The position numbers and the translations under genes were made by a program. A stretch of 64,000 nucleotides of DNA from Nocardioides sp. SYSU D00038. GTDB lineage: Bacteria > Actinomycetota > Actinomycetes > Propionibacteriales > Nocardioidaceae. Under the pieces are notes generated by a model. That model worked only from the letters and a program-made list of their open reading frames with translations. It made no database searches and was not told where the DNA came from. Every line of letters starts with the position of its first letter. Positions within the stretch are counted from its first letter, which is position 1. Where the stretch lies: NCBI RefSeq assembly GCF_016924665.1, contig NZ_JAFFJT010000014.1:289361-353360 (forward strand), given 5' to 3'. This document shows positions 8,153-16,102 of this stretch, piece after piece.

Positions 8153-9757
8153 TCAGCGCCCGGGCAGCCGGTCGTGGAGCAGCGCCGCCCGGGCGGCGTT
8201 GTGCCCCGGCGCGCCGTGCACGCCGCCCCCGGGGTGGGCGGAGGCGGAGGCGAGGTAGAGCCGCGGCACGCCGGTCTCGGCGCGGCCCAGCCCCGGCACC
8301 GGCCGGAAGACCAGCTGCTGGTGCAGCTGCGAGCTGCCGCCGCCGACCGCGCCGCCGACGAGGTTGGCGTCGCGGCCCTCCAGCTCGTGGGGGCCGAGGA
8401 CACGACGGGCCAACACCCGGGAGCCGAACCCGGGCGCGAGCCGCTCGAGGCGGTCCTGCATCCGGTCGGCGAACCGCTCGCACTCGTCGCGGTCCCAGCG
8501 CCCCGTGATGCCGTCCGGCCCGGCGTCGCCGGCCACCTCCTGGGGCACGTGGGTGTAGGCCCACAGCGACTCGGTGCCAGCGGGCGAGCGGGTGGGGTCG
8601 GACGTGGTCATCTGCCCCACCAGCAGGAACGGCGCCGCCGGCACGAGCCCGGCCGAGACCTGGCCCAGCGCCTCGGCCATCTGCACCTCGTCGTCGGCGA
8701 CGTGCACGGTGCCGGGCGCCTCGGACGGCGCCGATGCCCACGGCACCGGGCCGGACAAAGCCCAGTCGACCTTGACCGTGCCGGGGTCCATGGTGAAGCC
8801 GCGGATGCCCCGCCGGACCCGCTCCGGCAGGTGCTCGGGCGCCACCAGGCCGCCGAGCAGGCGCGAGGCGACCACGTCGGCCACCACGGCGCGTCGGGCC
8901 ACGACCCGCTCACCGTCGGCCAGGCGGACGCCGACCGCGCGGCCGCCCTCGACGTCGACGCCCACCACCTCGGCGGAGCAGCGCAGGTGGCCCCCGCGCA
9001 CCTCGAGCCGGTCGACCAGGGCGTCGGTCAGCCGGCCCGCACCCCCGCGCGGCACCGGGAACCCGACCGTCTGCCCGAGCATGGTCATCAGCAGGCCCAT
9101 CAGGCCCGAGCCGGCGGCGTCGAGGGGGATGTCGGCGTGCCCGGCGTTGCCGGAGAAGAGCAGCCCGGGTCCGGGACCCGCGAACCGGCGTCCCAGCCCG
9201 GTGGCCGGCATCAGCAGGGTCTGCACGAACCGGAGCCCGCCGGCCCGGCGCAGCCGCGGCAGCAGGCCGAGAGCCGGGCGGACGGGCGGGAACGGCGCCA
9301 GCAGGGCCTCGACGAAGCGGTCGCCCACGGCGTCCCACTCCTGGCAGAGCCGCAGCCAGGCCTCGCCGTCGCCCGGTCGCGCGCGGTCGAAGCCGGCGGC
9401 GGTGGTGGTCCGGTCGCGGTGGAGCATCGCCCACTCGCCGTCGGGGGTGGGGTGGCCCAGCACCGCGGGGGCGTGCTCCCACACCAGGCCGTGCTCCTCG
9501 AGGTGCAGGCTGCGCAGCACCGGCGAGGCCACGCCGAGGGGGTAGAACGCGCTGGCGGTGTCGTGGACGAAGCCCGGGTGGACGTCGGTGTCGCTGCGCA
9601 CCGCGCCGCCCGGGGTGGGTTGCGCCTCCAGCACCAGCACCGACCAGCCGCGGTCGACGAGGTGGTTGGCCGCGGTCAGCCCGTTGGGTCCCGCGCCGAT
9701 CACCACGGCGTCGTAGCCGGCGCGGCCGCCCCGACGAGAGGCGCCGGAGGGAGTCAC
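8153..9757 (-). CDS. Phytoene-desaturase-like FAD-dependent oxidoreductase
   Basis: A 534-residue flavoprotein with a dinucleotide-binding motif, VVIGAGPNGLTAANHL (residues 18-33), and a C-terminal FAD signature (YLASASAHPGGGVHGAPGHN). The architecture matches CrtI/PYROXD2-like NAD(P)/FAD oxidoreductases, which act on hydrophobic substrates. No phytoene synthase is nearby, so a carotenoid role is not supported. The GTG start at 9757 overlaps the stop of the SRPBCC gene (GTGA), forming a two-gene leftward operon. The SRPBCC partner could deliver or cyclise a lipophilic substrate; this is inference. Confidence 0.85.
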   Translation of the reverse strand: MTPSGASRRGGRAGYDAVVIGAGPNGLTAANHLVDRGWSVLVLEAQPTPGGAVRSDTDVHPGFVHDTASAFYPLGVASPVLRSLHLEEHGLVWEHAPAVLGHPTPDGEWAMLHRDRTTTAAGFDRARPGDGEAWLRLCQEWDAVGDRFVEALLAPFPPVRPALGLLPRLRRAGGLRFVQTLLMPATGLGRRFAGPGPGLLFSGNAGHADIPLDAAGSGLMGLLMTMLGQTVGFPVPRGGAGRLTDALVDRLEVRGGHLRCSAEVVGVDVEGGRAVGVRLADGERVVARRAVVADVVASRLLGGLVAPEHLPERVRRGIRGFTMDPGTVKVDWALSGPVPWASAPSEAPGTVHVADDEVQMAEALGQVSAGLVPAAPFLLVGQMTTSDPTRSPAGTESLWAYTHVPQEVAGDAGPDGITGRWDRDECERFADRMQDRLERLAPGFGSRVLARRVLGPHELEGRDANLVGGAVGGGSSQLHQQLVFRPVPGLGRAETGVPRLYLASASAHPGGGVHGAPGHNAARAALLHDRLPGR

Positions 9758-10188
9758 TGGCGGCGCTCGGCGATGAACGCGAGCCGGCGCAGGGTCTCGA
9801 CGTTGCGCCAGCCCAGCGGCACGTCGCGCAGCGGCTTCGGCACCAGCAGCCCCGGGCCGCTGGCGACGTCCTCCTCGAGCACCACCGTGCAGCCGTCACC
9901 GTGCGGCTGGATCCGGATCGTCACCTGGGCCTCGCCCGCCGGCCAGCCCCGCGCGCGCAGCTTGAGCAGCGAGTGCGGCCGCGACTCCAGCACCTCGGTG
10001 GAGTCGTCGATGAGCATCGGCCAGGTGCCGACCGAGTGGTGCAGCTGGCTGCCCTTTGCCGGCCAGCTGTCGTCGACCTCCCTCATCCGGGAGGCGCCCA
10101 CCACCCACAGCGGGTAGAGCCAGCCGTCGGCCAGTACCTCCCAGAGCTGCTCCGGCGTGGCCTGCATCGTCCTCGTGTTGGTGCTCAT
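9754..10188 (-). CDS. SRPBCC-family (START-like) lipid/polyketide-binding protein
   Basis: A 144-residue protein with the START/Bet-v1-type pattern: N-terminal TRTMQATPEQLWEVLADGW, a central beta-rich stretch and a C-terminal helix (RNVETLRRLAFIAERR). The fold encloses a hydrophobic cavity, and members act as cyclases, carriers or sensors. It is first in an operon with the phytoene-desaturase-like flavoprotein and divergent from the FAD/Rieske gene. The two share a 114-bp intergenic region likely to hold both promoters. The ATG at 10188 is supported by homology from the next few residues. Confidence 0.82.
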   Translation of the reverse strand: MSTNTRTMQATPEQLWEVLADGWLYPLWVVGASRMREVDDSWPAKGSQLHHSVGTWPMLIDDSTEVLESRPHSLLKLRARGWPAGEAQVTIRIQPHGDGCTVVLEEDVASGPGLLVPKPLRDVPLGWRNVETLRRLAFIAERRQ

Positions 10189-10302
10189 GCCGGGCCGGTA
10201 ACCGTCGGGGCCGCCCCGGATGCAGCGCCGGGCAGCCGGACTGGCCCGGGAGGTGATCGGATACCGGTCGCGGTCCGTCGTGCCACGCCGCCAGGAGGTC
10301 CC

Positions 10303-11766
10303 GTGACCCTGCCCTCGCTCTGGGAGACCCGCCACCCGGGAGCCCCCCGCCCCGCCGCCGAGGTGGGCGGTCACCACGAGGTGGTCGTCGTCGGAGGCGG
10401 CATCACCGGACTGGTGGCTGCGGTCGAGCTGGCTCGCACCGGGCACGACGTGGCGCTGCTCGAGGCGCGCACGCTGGGCAGCGGCACCACCGGGCGCAGC
10501 ACCGCCAAGGTCAGCGTCCTGCAGGGCAGCCGGCTCTCCTCGATCCGGTCGCGGCACCCCGAGGGCGTGGTGCGCTCCTACGTCGCCGCCAACCTCGCCG
10601 GGCAGGAGTGGCTGGCGGCGTTCTGCGCCGAGGAGGGCGTCGCCGTGCAGCACCGCACGGCCTACAGCTACGCCCACGGACCCGACGGCGCCGCCACCGC
10701 TCGCCGCGAGGCCGAGCTGGCGGCCGCCGCCGGCCTGCCCGCCCGCTGGGTCGACGACCTGCCGCTCCCGCTGCCGACCGCCGGAGCCGCGGCGCTCGAC
10801 GACCAGTGGCAGCTGGACCCCCTCGAGCTGGTCGGGGCGCTGGCCGGGACCGCACGGCGGCACGGCGCCACCCTCCACGAGGGGGTGCGGGTGCGGCGGG
10901 TCACCGGGCACGGCCCGACGCACGTGCAGACGACGACGGGCGAGGTGACCGCCGACCGCGTGGTGGTGGCCACCGGCATGCCGATCCTCGACCGGGGTGG
11001 CTACTTCGCCCGGATGTCGCCCTCGCGGTCCTACGGGCTGGCCTACCTCACCCCGGAGCGCGCCGTCGACGGCATGTTCCTCTCGGTCGACCAGCCCTCG
11101 CGCTCACTGCGCGACACCCCCGGCCCCGGGCGGCCGGTGCTGCTGGTGGGTGGCAACGGCCACGCCACCGGCCGGCACGGCTCGACCCGGGCCCGGCTCG
11201 ACGAGCTCGACGCCTGGACCCGGGAGCACTTCCCCGGCGCCGAGCTGACCCACGAGTGGTCGGCGCAGGACCACCTGCCCCACCACGGGCTGCCGTTCGC
11301 CGGGCCGCTGCTGCCCGGCCGCGACGACGTGCTGGTCGCCGGCGGGTTCTCCAAGTGGGGCCTGACCAACGGACCGGCCGCCGCCCTGGCGCTGGCCGCC
11401 CGGGTCGAGGGCCGGTCGCCCGCCTGGGCGGACGTGCTCGACCCGTTCCGGACCCGCGAGCTGCGGGGGCTCCCCCAGAGCCTGCGCGAGAACGCGGTCA
11501 TCGGTTTCGAGATGGCCCGCGGCTGGGTGCGGCCGCTGGTGCCCACCGGCGCCGGGTCCGAGCCGCACGTTCGGCCCGGTGTCCCGCCGGTCGCCGACGG
11601 GCCCGGGGACCGGGTCTCCGCCGTGTGCACCCACCTGGGCGGCGTCGTGGCGTGGAACGACGCCGAGCGCAGCTGGGACTGCCCGCTCCACGGCTCGCGG
11701 TTCGACACCGACGGCTCGGTGCTCGACGGGCCGGCCACCTGCGGCCTCACCCGCCGGGCCGGGTGA
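10303..11766 (+). CDS. DadA-like FAD oxidoreductase fused to a Rieske [2Fe-2S] domain
   Basis: A 487-residue fusion. Residues about 25-385 are a DAO-type FAD domain (VVVVGGGITGLVAAVELA). The C-terminal 60 residues are a Rieske domain with Cys442-x-His444 and Cys460-x-x-His463 (CTHLGG and CPLHGSRF). The pair of Cys that forms a disulfide in high-potential Rieske proteins (usually CTHLGC and CPCHGS) is replaced by Gly and Leu, so the cluster is intact but the disulfide is lost. GTG 10303 has a strong AGGAGG at 10293-10298. The family oxidises amines or similar substrates; the substrate here is unknown. Confidence 0.9.
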   Translation: MTLPSLWETRHPGAPRPAAEVGGHHEVVVVGGGITGLVAAVELARTGHDVALLEARTLGSGTTGRSTAKVSVLQGSRLSSIRSRHPEGVVRSYVAANLAGQEWLAAFCAEEGVAVQHRTAYSYAHGPDGAATARREAELAAAAGLPARWVDDLPLPLPTAGAAALDDQWQLDPLELVGALAGTARRHGATLHEGVRVRRVTGHGPTHVQTTTGEVTADRVVVATGMPILDRGGYFARMSPSRSYGLAYLTPERAVDGMFLSVDQPSRSLRDTPGPGRPVLLVGGNGHATGRHGSTRARLDELDAWTREHFPGAELTHEWSAQDHLPHHGLPFAGPLLPGRDDVLVAGGFSKWGLTNGPAAALALAARVEGRSPAWADVLDPFRTRELRGLPQSLRENAVIGFEMARGWVRPLVPTGAGSEPHVRPGVPPVADGPGDRVSAVCTHLGGVVAWNDAERSWDCPLHGSRFDTDGSVLDGPATCGLTRRAG

Positions 11767-11832
11767 AGGATCACCCCGACGGACGAGGGGTCCCGGCTTG
11801 GCGCGACGCCGTTCACCGGCTATCCATGGGGT

Positions 11833-12462
11833 GTGCACTCCAGCCTGGTCCGGGTGGCGGTCGTGACGACCGACGAGATCGTCGCGGCCGGGATCGAGCA
11901 GGTGCTCTCGGCCTCGGGGACGCCCATCGAGGTCGTCGCCCTCGACCCAAGCGGTGCCGCAGACGCTCCGGACGTGGTGCTCTACGACGTCAAGGGCCTC
12001 CACGACGGCGACGCCGGCGAGCTGGAGCACCTGGTCAAGGAGACGCCGTCGGTGGTCGTCGCCCTGGCCCAGGACCTCCGTCCCGAGCTCGCCCAGCGAG
12101 CCCTCGAGCTGGGGGTAGCGGGCTGCATCAGTCTCGCCGCCCAGCACCAGCAGTTGACCGACCTGGTCCGCGCGGCCGCGGCCGGTGAGCTGGCCGGGGA
12201 GGCCACCCTCGACACCCCGGGTCTCGACCAGACCTTCGAGCGGGTCGGCGGCGACGCTCGGCTCACCCCGCGCGAGCTCGAGGTCCTGCGGCTGATCACC
12301 CGGGGGCTCAGCAACGTCGAGGTCGCCGGCCAGCTGTTCGTGTCGATCAACACCATCAAGTCCTGCATCCGGTCGGCCTACCGCAAGATGGGGGTCACCA
12401 CCCGCAGCCAGGCGGTCGCCTGGTGCCTCCAGCACGGGGTCGAGCTCACCTCCGACTCCTGA
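11833..12462 (+). CDS. LuxR/NarL-family regulator with degenerate receiver
   Basis: A 209-residue two-domain regulator. The C-terminal LuxR helix-turn-helix reads LTPRELEVLRLITRG with FVSINTIKSCIRSAYRKMGV. The N-terminal receiver keeps a possible phospho-acceptor Asp52 (VLYDVKG). The acidic pair that binds Mg2+ is Thr-Thr (VVTTDE), the conserved Ser/Thr is Ala, and the switch Lys is lost (GCISLAAQ). It is therefore probably a phosphorylation-independent pseudo-receiver, and no histidine kinase is adjacent. It lies 258 bases before the second SigB-type gene on the same strand and may control that promoter; this is inference. Confidence 0.87.
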   Translation: MHSSLVRVAVVTTDEIVAAGIEQVLSASGTPIEVVALDPSGAADAPDVVLYDVKGLHDGDAGELEHLVKETPSVVVALAQDLRPELAQRALELGVAGCISLAAQHQQLTDLVRAAAAGELAGEATLDTPGLDQTFERVGGDARLTPRELEVLRLITRGLSNVEVAGQLFVSINTIKSCIRSAYRKMGVTTRSQAVAWCLQHGVELTSDS

Positions 12463-12635
12463 CCGCCCCGAGCCCAGAGGGTTGGCATCGTCAGGAGTGG
12501 CAACCGTGCCCGTGCTGCTCGCTCGGGTGACACCGCGACACCCGCAGCGAGCAGGGCATGGGGTCCCGGGCGTCCGAGACCGCGCCACGACCCCCGACGC
12601 GTCACCGCGCCGGGGGTCGTCACACCTCTCGGGGT

Positions 12636-12652
12636 GGTTCGGGCCGAGAACC
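12636..12652. promoter_or_regulatory. Inverted repeat GGTTC-N7-GAACC upstream of second sigma gene
   Basis: A perfect 5-bp inverted repeat with a 7-base spacer lies 68 bases before the sigma start. The symmetry and position fit a dimeric regulator site, possibly for the adjacent LuxR-type protein, though no binding consensus is known to me. Confidence 0.35.
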
Positions 12653-12655
12653 GGC

Positions 12656-12665
12656 CACCCCTGGG
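12656..12665 (+). promoter_or_regulatory. CACCCCTGRG element upstream of second sigma gene
   Basis: CACCCCTGGG lies 55 bases before the ATG, closely matching the position of the same element before the first sigma gene (56 bases). It directly follows the GGTTC/GAACC inverted repeat. Confidence 0.3.
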
Positions 12666-12720
12666 GATGGAAACGTCCGTCAGCCCGTCTGGACCACCCC
12701 CGGGCCGGTACCGGTTGTGC

Positions 12721-13503
12721 ATGACCGCACCTGCACCGTGGCGCGCCGAGCGCGCCGTCCGCGAGGAAGAGACCGCGCGCCTGTTCGCCGAGGCCCGGCA
12801 CGCCGACGACGCCACCCGTGACGAGCTGCTGCGGCGGGTCGCCGAGATCAACACCTGTGTCGCCCATGCCGTCGCCCACCGCTACCGCGGCCGCGACGTC
12901 GAGATGGCCGACCTCGAGCAGGTCGCCTGCCTGGCCCTGGTCCGGGCCGCGCAGCGCTTCGACCCCGAGCGCTCGGAGAACTTCCTGACCTACGCCGTCC
13001 CGACCATCACCGGCGAGCTGCGGCGCTACTTCCGCGACCACGGCTGGACCGTGCGACCGCCGCGACGGCTCCAGGAGGTGCGCAGCCAGGTGAGCTCGGT
13101 GCGCGACACCCTGCCCTCCGACGAGTTCGGCCGCCCGGCCAGCGAGCGCGAGATCGCCAAGGTGCTCGACCTGCCGGTCGGCGACGTCTCGGAGGCGCTG
13201 CGCCTCGACACCTGCTTCTCCCCCGACTCCCTCGACGTCGACCCGGCGACCTCGCCGCGCGTCGTCTCGGTCGACGACGGTCACGACGCCCCCGAGGCCA
13301 GGGCGATCCTCGAGCCCCTGCTGGGTCGACTCACCGAGCGGCAGCGCCGCCTGGTGCACCTGCGGTTCGTCCGCGACCTCACCCAGAGCGAGATCGGGGC
13401 CGAGCTCGGCGTCAGCCAGGTGCAGGTCTCGCGACTGCTCGCCCAGGTCTACGACACCCTGCGCGACGGGCTCGGCGTCCACCAGTTCTCCGACGTCGCC
13501 TGA
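12721..13503 (+). CDS. SigB/SigF-family RNA polymerase sigma factor (second paralog)
   Basis: A 260-residue sigma-70 factor of the SigB/SigF stress group. Region 2 is FDPERSENFLTYAVPTI, region 3 TVRPPRRLQE and region 4 LTERQRRLVHLRF with GVSQVQVSRLLAQ. It is close to the sigma at 1007 across most of its length. The specificity loops and the 180-220 segment differ, so promoter overlap is likely but not complete. ATG 12721 is chosen over 12634 because homology begins with ERAVREEETARLF. No anti-sigma or anti-anti-sigma gene adjoins; the LuxR-type gene 258 bases upstream is the nearest candidate regulator. Confidence 0.93.
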   Translation: MTAPAPWRAERAVREEETARLFAEARHADDATRDELLRRVAEINTCVAHAVAHRYRGRDVEMADLEQVACLALVRAAQRFDPERSENFLTYAVPTITGELRRYFRDHGWTVRPPRRLQEVRSQVSSVRDTLPSDEFGRPASEREIAKVLDLPVGDVSEALRLDTCFSPDSLDVDPATSPRVVSVDDGHDAPEARAILEPLLGRLTERQRRLVHLRFVRDLTQSEIGAELGVSQVQVSRLLAQVYDTLRDGLGVHQFSDVA

Positions 13504-13550
13504 CCCGCGCCTGACCGTCGCCACCGTCGCCGACCGTCGTCCGACCGCAC

Positions 13551-13577
13551 GCCGGCCCCGCGGATCCGGGGGCCGGC
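13551..13577. terminator. Hairpin between convergent sigma and dehydrogenase genes
   Basis: A perfect 9-bp stem, GCCGGCCCC/GGGGCCGGC, with a 9-base loop lies 47 bases after the sigma stop and 35 bases past the dehydrogenase stop. It probably serves both strands. Confidence 0.6.
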
Positions 13578-13612
13578 ACCGACCGTCGGCGGCGCCGGCG
13601 CCCCGGAGCGGA

Positions 13613-14803
13613 TCAGGGGGTGAAGACCACCTTGATCATGCCGTCCTGCTTCTTCTGGAACTTCGCGTACGCCGACGGCGCCTCCTCCAACGGGAGGTGG
13701 TGGGTGGCGAACGTCTCGACGCCCAGCACGTCCTCGTCCTGGCTGATCAGCTCGAGGATGTCGTCGCTCCAGTGGCGCACGTTGGCCTGGCCCATCCGCA
13801 GCTGCACTTGCTTGTCGAAGAGCTGGAACATCGGCATGGGGTCGAGCGCACCGCCGTAGACGCCCGACAGCGAGATGGTCCCGCCGCGGCGCACCGACTC
13901 GATGGCGGCGTACAGCGCGGTCATCCGGTCGACGCCGGCCTTCATCATCAGCGGCTCGGCGACGGCGTCCGGCAGCAGGCCGACCGCCTTCTGCAGCAGC
14001 GAGGTGCCGGGCGACCCGTGCGCCTCCATGCCGACCGCGTCGATGACCGAGTCAGCGCCCCGGCCGCCGGTGAGCTCTCGCACCTGCTCGGCGAGCCCCG
14101 CGGTCTTGCCGGCCTCCTCGATGTCGATCACCTCGGCCCCCCGGGCCTGCACCCGGGCCAGCCGCTCCGGCACCAGGTCGGCCACGATCACCCGGTGGCC
14201 GCGGTGCATCGCGATCCGGGCGGCCATGTCCCCGATCGGCCCGGCGCCCAGCACCAGCAGCACGCCGTCGGGCGGCAGCTGCGCGTACTCCACCGCCTGC
14301 CAGGCCGTGGGCAGCACGTCGCTGAGGAACAGGAAGCGGTCGTCCGGCGGGCCCTCGGGCACCTTGATCGGGCCGAAGTGCGCCTGGGGGACGCGGAGCA
14401 GCTCGGCCTGGCCGCCGGGCACCTGGCCGTACAGCTTGCTGTAGCCGAGCAGGCTGGCGCCGGTCCCGTGCTCGCGGTTCTGGGTCGTCTCGCACTGGCT
14501 CTGCAGGCCCTGCTCGCACATCCAGCAGCTGCCGCAGCTGACGTTGAACGGGATGACGACCCGGTCGCCGACCTGCAGGTTGGTCACCCCCGAGCCGACC
14601 TCCTCCACGATGCCCATCGGTTCGTGGCCCACGATGTCGCCGGGCTCCATGAAGGTGCCGAGCGGCTCGTAGAGGTGCAGGTCGGAGCCGCACAGGCCGG
14701 TGCTCGTGACGCGGATGATCGCGTCGGTGGCCTCCTCGACCTGGGGGTCGGGCACCTCGTCGACGCGGATGTCGCGGGTGCCGTGCCAGGTGACTGCCTT
14801 CAT
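13613..14803 (-). CDS. Zinc-dependent alcohol/formaldehyde-type dehydrogenase
   Basis: A 396-residue medium-chain dehydrogenase. It has the catalytic-zinc GHEPMGIVEEVGSGV motif, the four-Cys structural zinc lobe (SCGSCWMCEQGLQSQC) and a Rossmann motif, VLGAGPIGDMAARI. The length and the insert after the zinc lobe resemble glutathione-independent formaldehyde dehydrogenase-like ADHs, which oxidise alcohols or aldehydes with NAD. It starts at ATG 14803 after a clear GAGGA. Neighbouring LLM oxidoreductase and stress sigma genes suggest redox detoxification, but the substrate is unknown. Confidence 0.87.
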   Translation of the reverse strand: MKAVTWHGTRDIRVDEVPDPQVEEATDAIIRVTSTGLCGSDLHLYEPLGTFMEPGDIVGHEPMGIVEEVGSGVTNLQVGDRVVIPFNVSCGSCWMCEQGLQSQCETTQNREHGTGASLLGYSKLYGQVPGGQAELLRVPQAHFGPIKVPEGPPDDRFLFLSDVLPTAWQAVEYAQLPPDGVLLVLGAGPIGDMAARIAMHRGHRVIVADLVPERLARVQARGAEVIDIEEAGKTAGLAEQVRELTGGRGADSVIDAVGMEAHGSPGTSLLQKAVGLLPDAVAEPLMMKAGVDRMTALYAAIESVRRGGTISLSGVYGGALDPMPMFQLFDKQVQLRMGQANVRHWSDDILELISQDEDVLGVETFATHHLPLEEAPSAYAKFQKKQDGMIKVVFTP

Positions 14804-14867
14804 GTGTTCCTCCTCGGTGGGGACGTGCTGGGTCAGGTGCGGCCGGTGCCGATCCGGCGAGGGCGGC

Positions 14868-15818
14868 TCACCCGCGCAGGGCGGGGAGCACGTCGCGGCC
14901 GTAGCCGGCGATCATGTCCAGGTAGTGCGGGCCCATGTTGGCGACGTAGACCTCGTCGAAGCCCGCGTCGACGTACGACCGCAGCTGGGCGACGTGCCGC
15001 TCGACGTCGGGGCCGGCGACGATGCTCTCGGCGGTCGACTCCCGGGTGACGAGCTGGCTGGCCTGCTCGAAGTGCTGGGGGCTCGGCAGCACCTGGGCCA
15101 GCTCGCCCGGCAGGCCGGCGTTGGCCCAGAGCCGGTGCGCGTGGTCGACGCCCTCGTCCTCGGTGTCGGCCCAGGCGACCTTGACGCCGCCCTGGGCCGG
15201 CTTGCCGCCGGAGAGCTCCTTCCAGCGGGCGACCATCTCGGCGTCGTCGCTGGTGTTGATGAAGCCGTCGCCGATGCGGGCGGCGAGGTCGAGCGCCTTG
15301 GGGCCGAACGCCGAGACGTAGATCGGTGGCGGCTCGTGGGGCAGCGTGTAGATGCGTGCGGTGTCGACCTGGTAGTGACGCCCGGCGGTGGTGACGACCT
15401 CGCCGGTCCAGAGCCGGCGGATCAGGTCGACGGCCTCCTCCAGCATCTCCAGGCGGACGTCGGCGGAGGGCCACGGGCCGCCCAGGACGTGCTCGTTGAG
15501 CGCCTCGCCCGAGCCGACGCCGAGCACGAACCGGCCCTCGAGCAGGCACGCCGAGGTGGCCGCGGCCTGGGCGATGACCAGGGGGTGGGTGCGCACGGTC
15601 GGGCAGGTGACCGCGGTGGTCACCGGGAGCGAGCACGCCTGCGAGATCGCCCCGATCACCGACCAGACGAACGGGCTCTGCCCCTGCTCGTCGTTCCACG
15701 GGTGGAAGTGGTCGCTGATCCACAGCGCGTCGAAGCCGGCCGCCTCGGCCGCCACCGCCTGCTCGACGAGCTGGGCGGGGGTGTACTCCTCGCAGGACAG
15801 GAAGTAGCCGAACCGCAT
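14868..15818 (-). CDS. LLM-class flavin (F420/FMN)-dependent oxidoreductase
   Basis: A 316-residue luciferase-like TIM-barrel oxidoreductase. It has the N-terminal GYFLSCEEYTPAQLVEQ, LWISDHFHPW, and the GRFVLGVGSGEALNEHV segment typical of the F420-dependent glucose-6-phosphate dehydrogenase-like subgroup. Actinobacterial members usually use F420, but FMN cannot be excluded. ATG 15818 is preceded by GGGAGG. It is 64 bases upstream of the dehydrogenase gene on the same strand, so the two may be co-transcribed. The hydride donor or substrate is unknown. Confidence 0.85.
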   Translation of the reverse strand: MRFGYFLSCEEYTPAQLVEQAVAAEAAGFDALWISDHFHPWNDEQGQSPFVWSVIGAISQACSLPVTTAVTCPTVRTHPLVIAQAAATSACLLEGRFVLGVGSGEALNEHVLGGPWPSADVRLEMLEEAVDLIRRLWTGEVVTTAGRHYQVDTARIYTLPHEPPPIYVSAFGPKALDLAARIGDGFINTSDDAEMVARWKELSGGKPAQGGVKVAWADTEDEGVDHAHRLWANAGLPGELAQVLPSPQHFEQASQLVTRESTAESIVAGPDVERHVAQLRSYVDAGFDEVYVANMGPHYLDMIAGYGRDVLPALRG

Positions 15819-16018
15819 GGGGCCTCCCGGGACGTCGTCGTTCTCTGCTCCACCGCGGCGGTACCCCTCCCGTCCACCACCATCCGGCCCACCCCGCTCC
15901 CCCCCGTCCACGGCCCCGGGGGCGGATAGTCCCGGACGAAATGGCCCCCCCGCCCGGCCCGGACCCGACCACTTCGTCAGGGACTACCGCGGCCGGGCGG
16001 GGTTAGCGGGAGGACTTT

Positions 16019-16028
16019 CACCCCTGGG
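16019..16028 (+). promoter_or_regulatory. CACCCCTGRG element upstream of methyltransferase gene
   Basis: CACCCCTGGG lies 74 bases before the methyltransferase GTG. It is the third intergenic copy of the 10-mer in the first 16 kb. The remaining 283-bp intergenic space shows no ORF or other clear signal. Confidence 0.3.
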
Positions 16029-16102
16029 GGTCGTGTCGTCGGGGGCCGGTCCGGGTAACGCTGGAGCAGCCGTCCCTGCCGGGACCGTCCTGAGGAGGCC
16101 CC

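Noticed and set aside
8153..9757. Carotenoid desaturase role of the flavoprotein
   Set aside because: No phytoene synthase, lycopene cyclase or GGPP synthase adjoins; only family-level similarity supports it.
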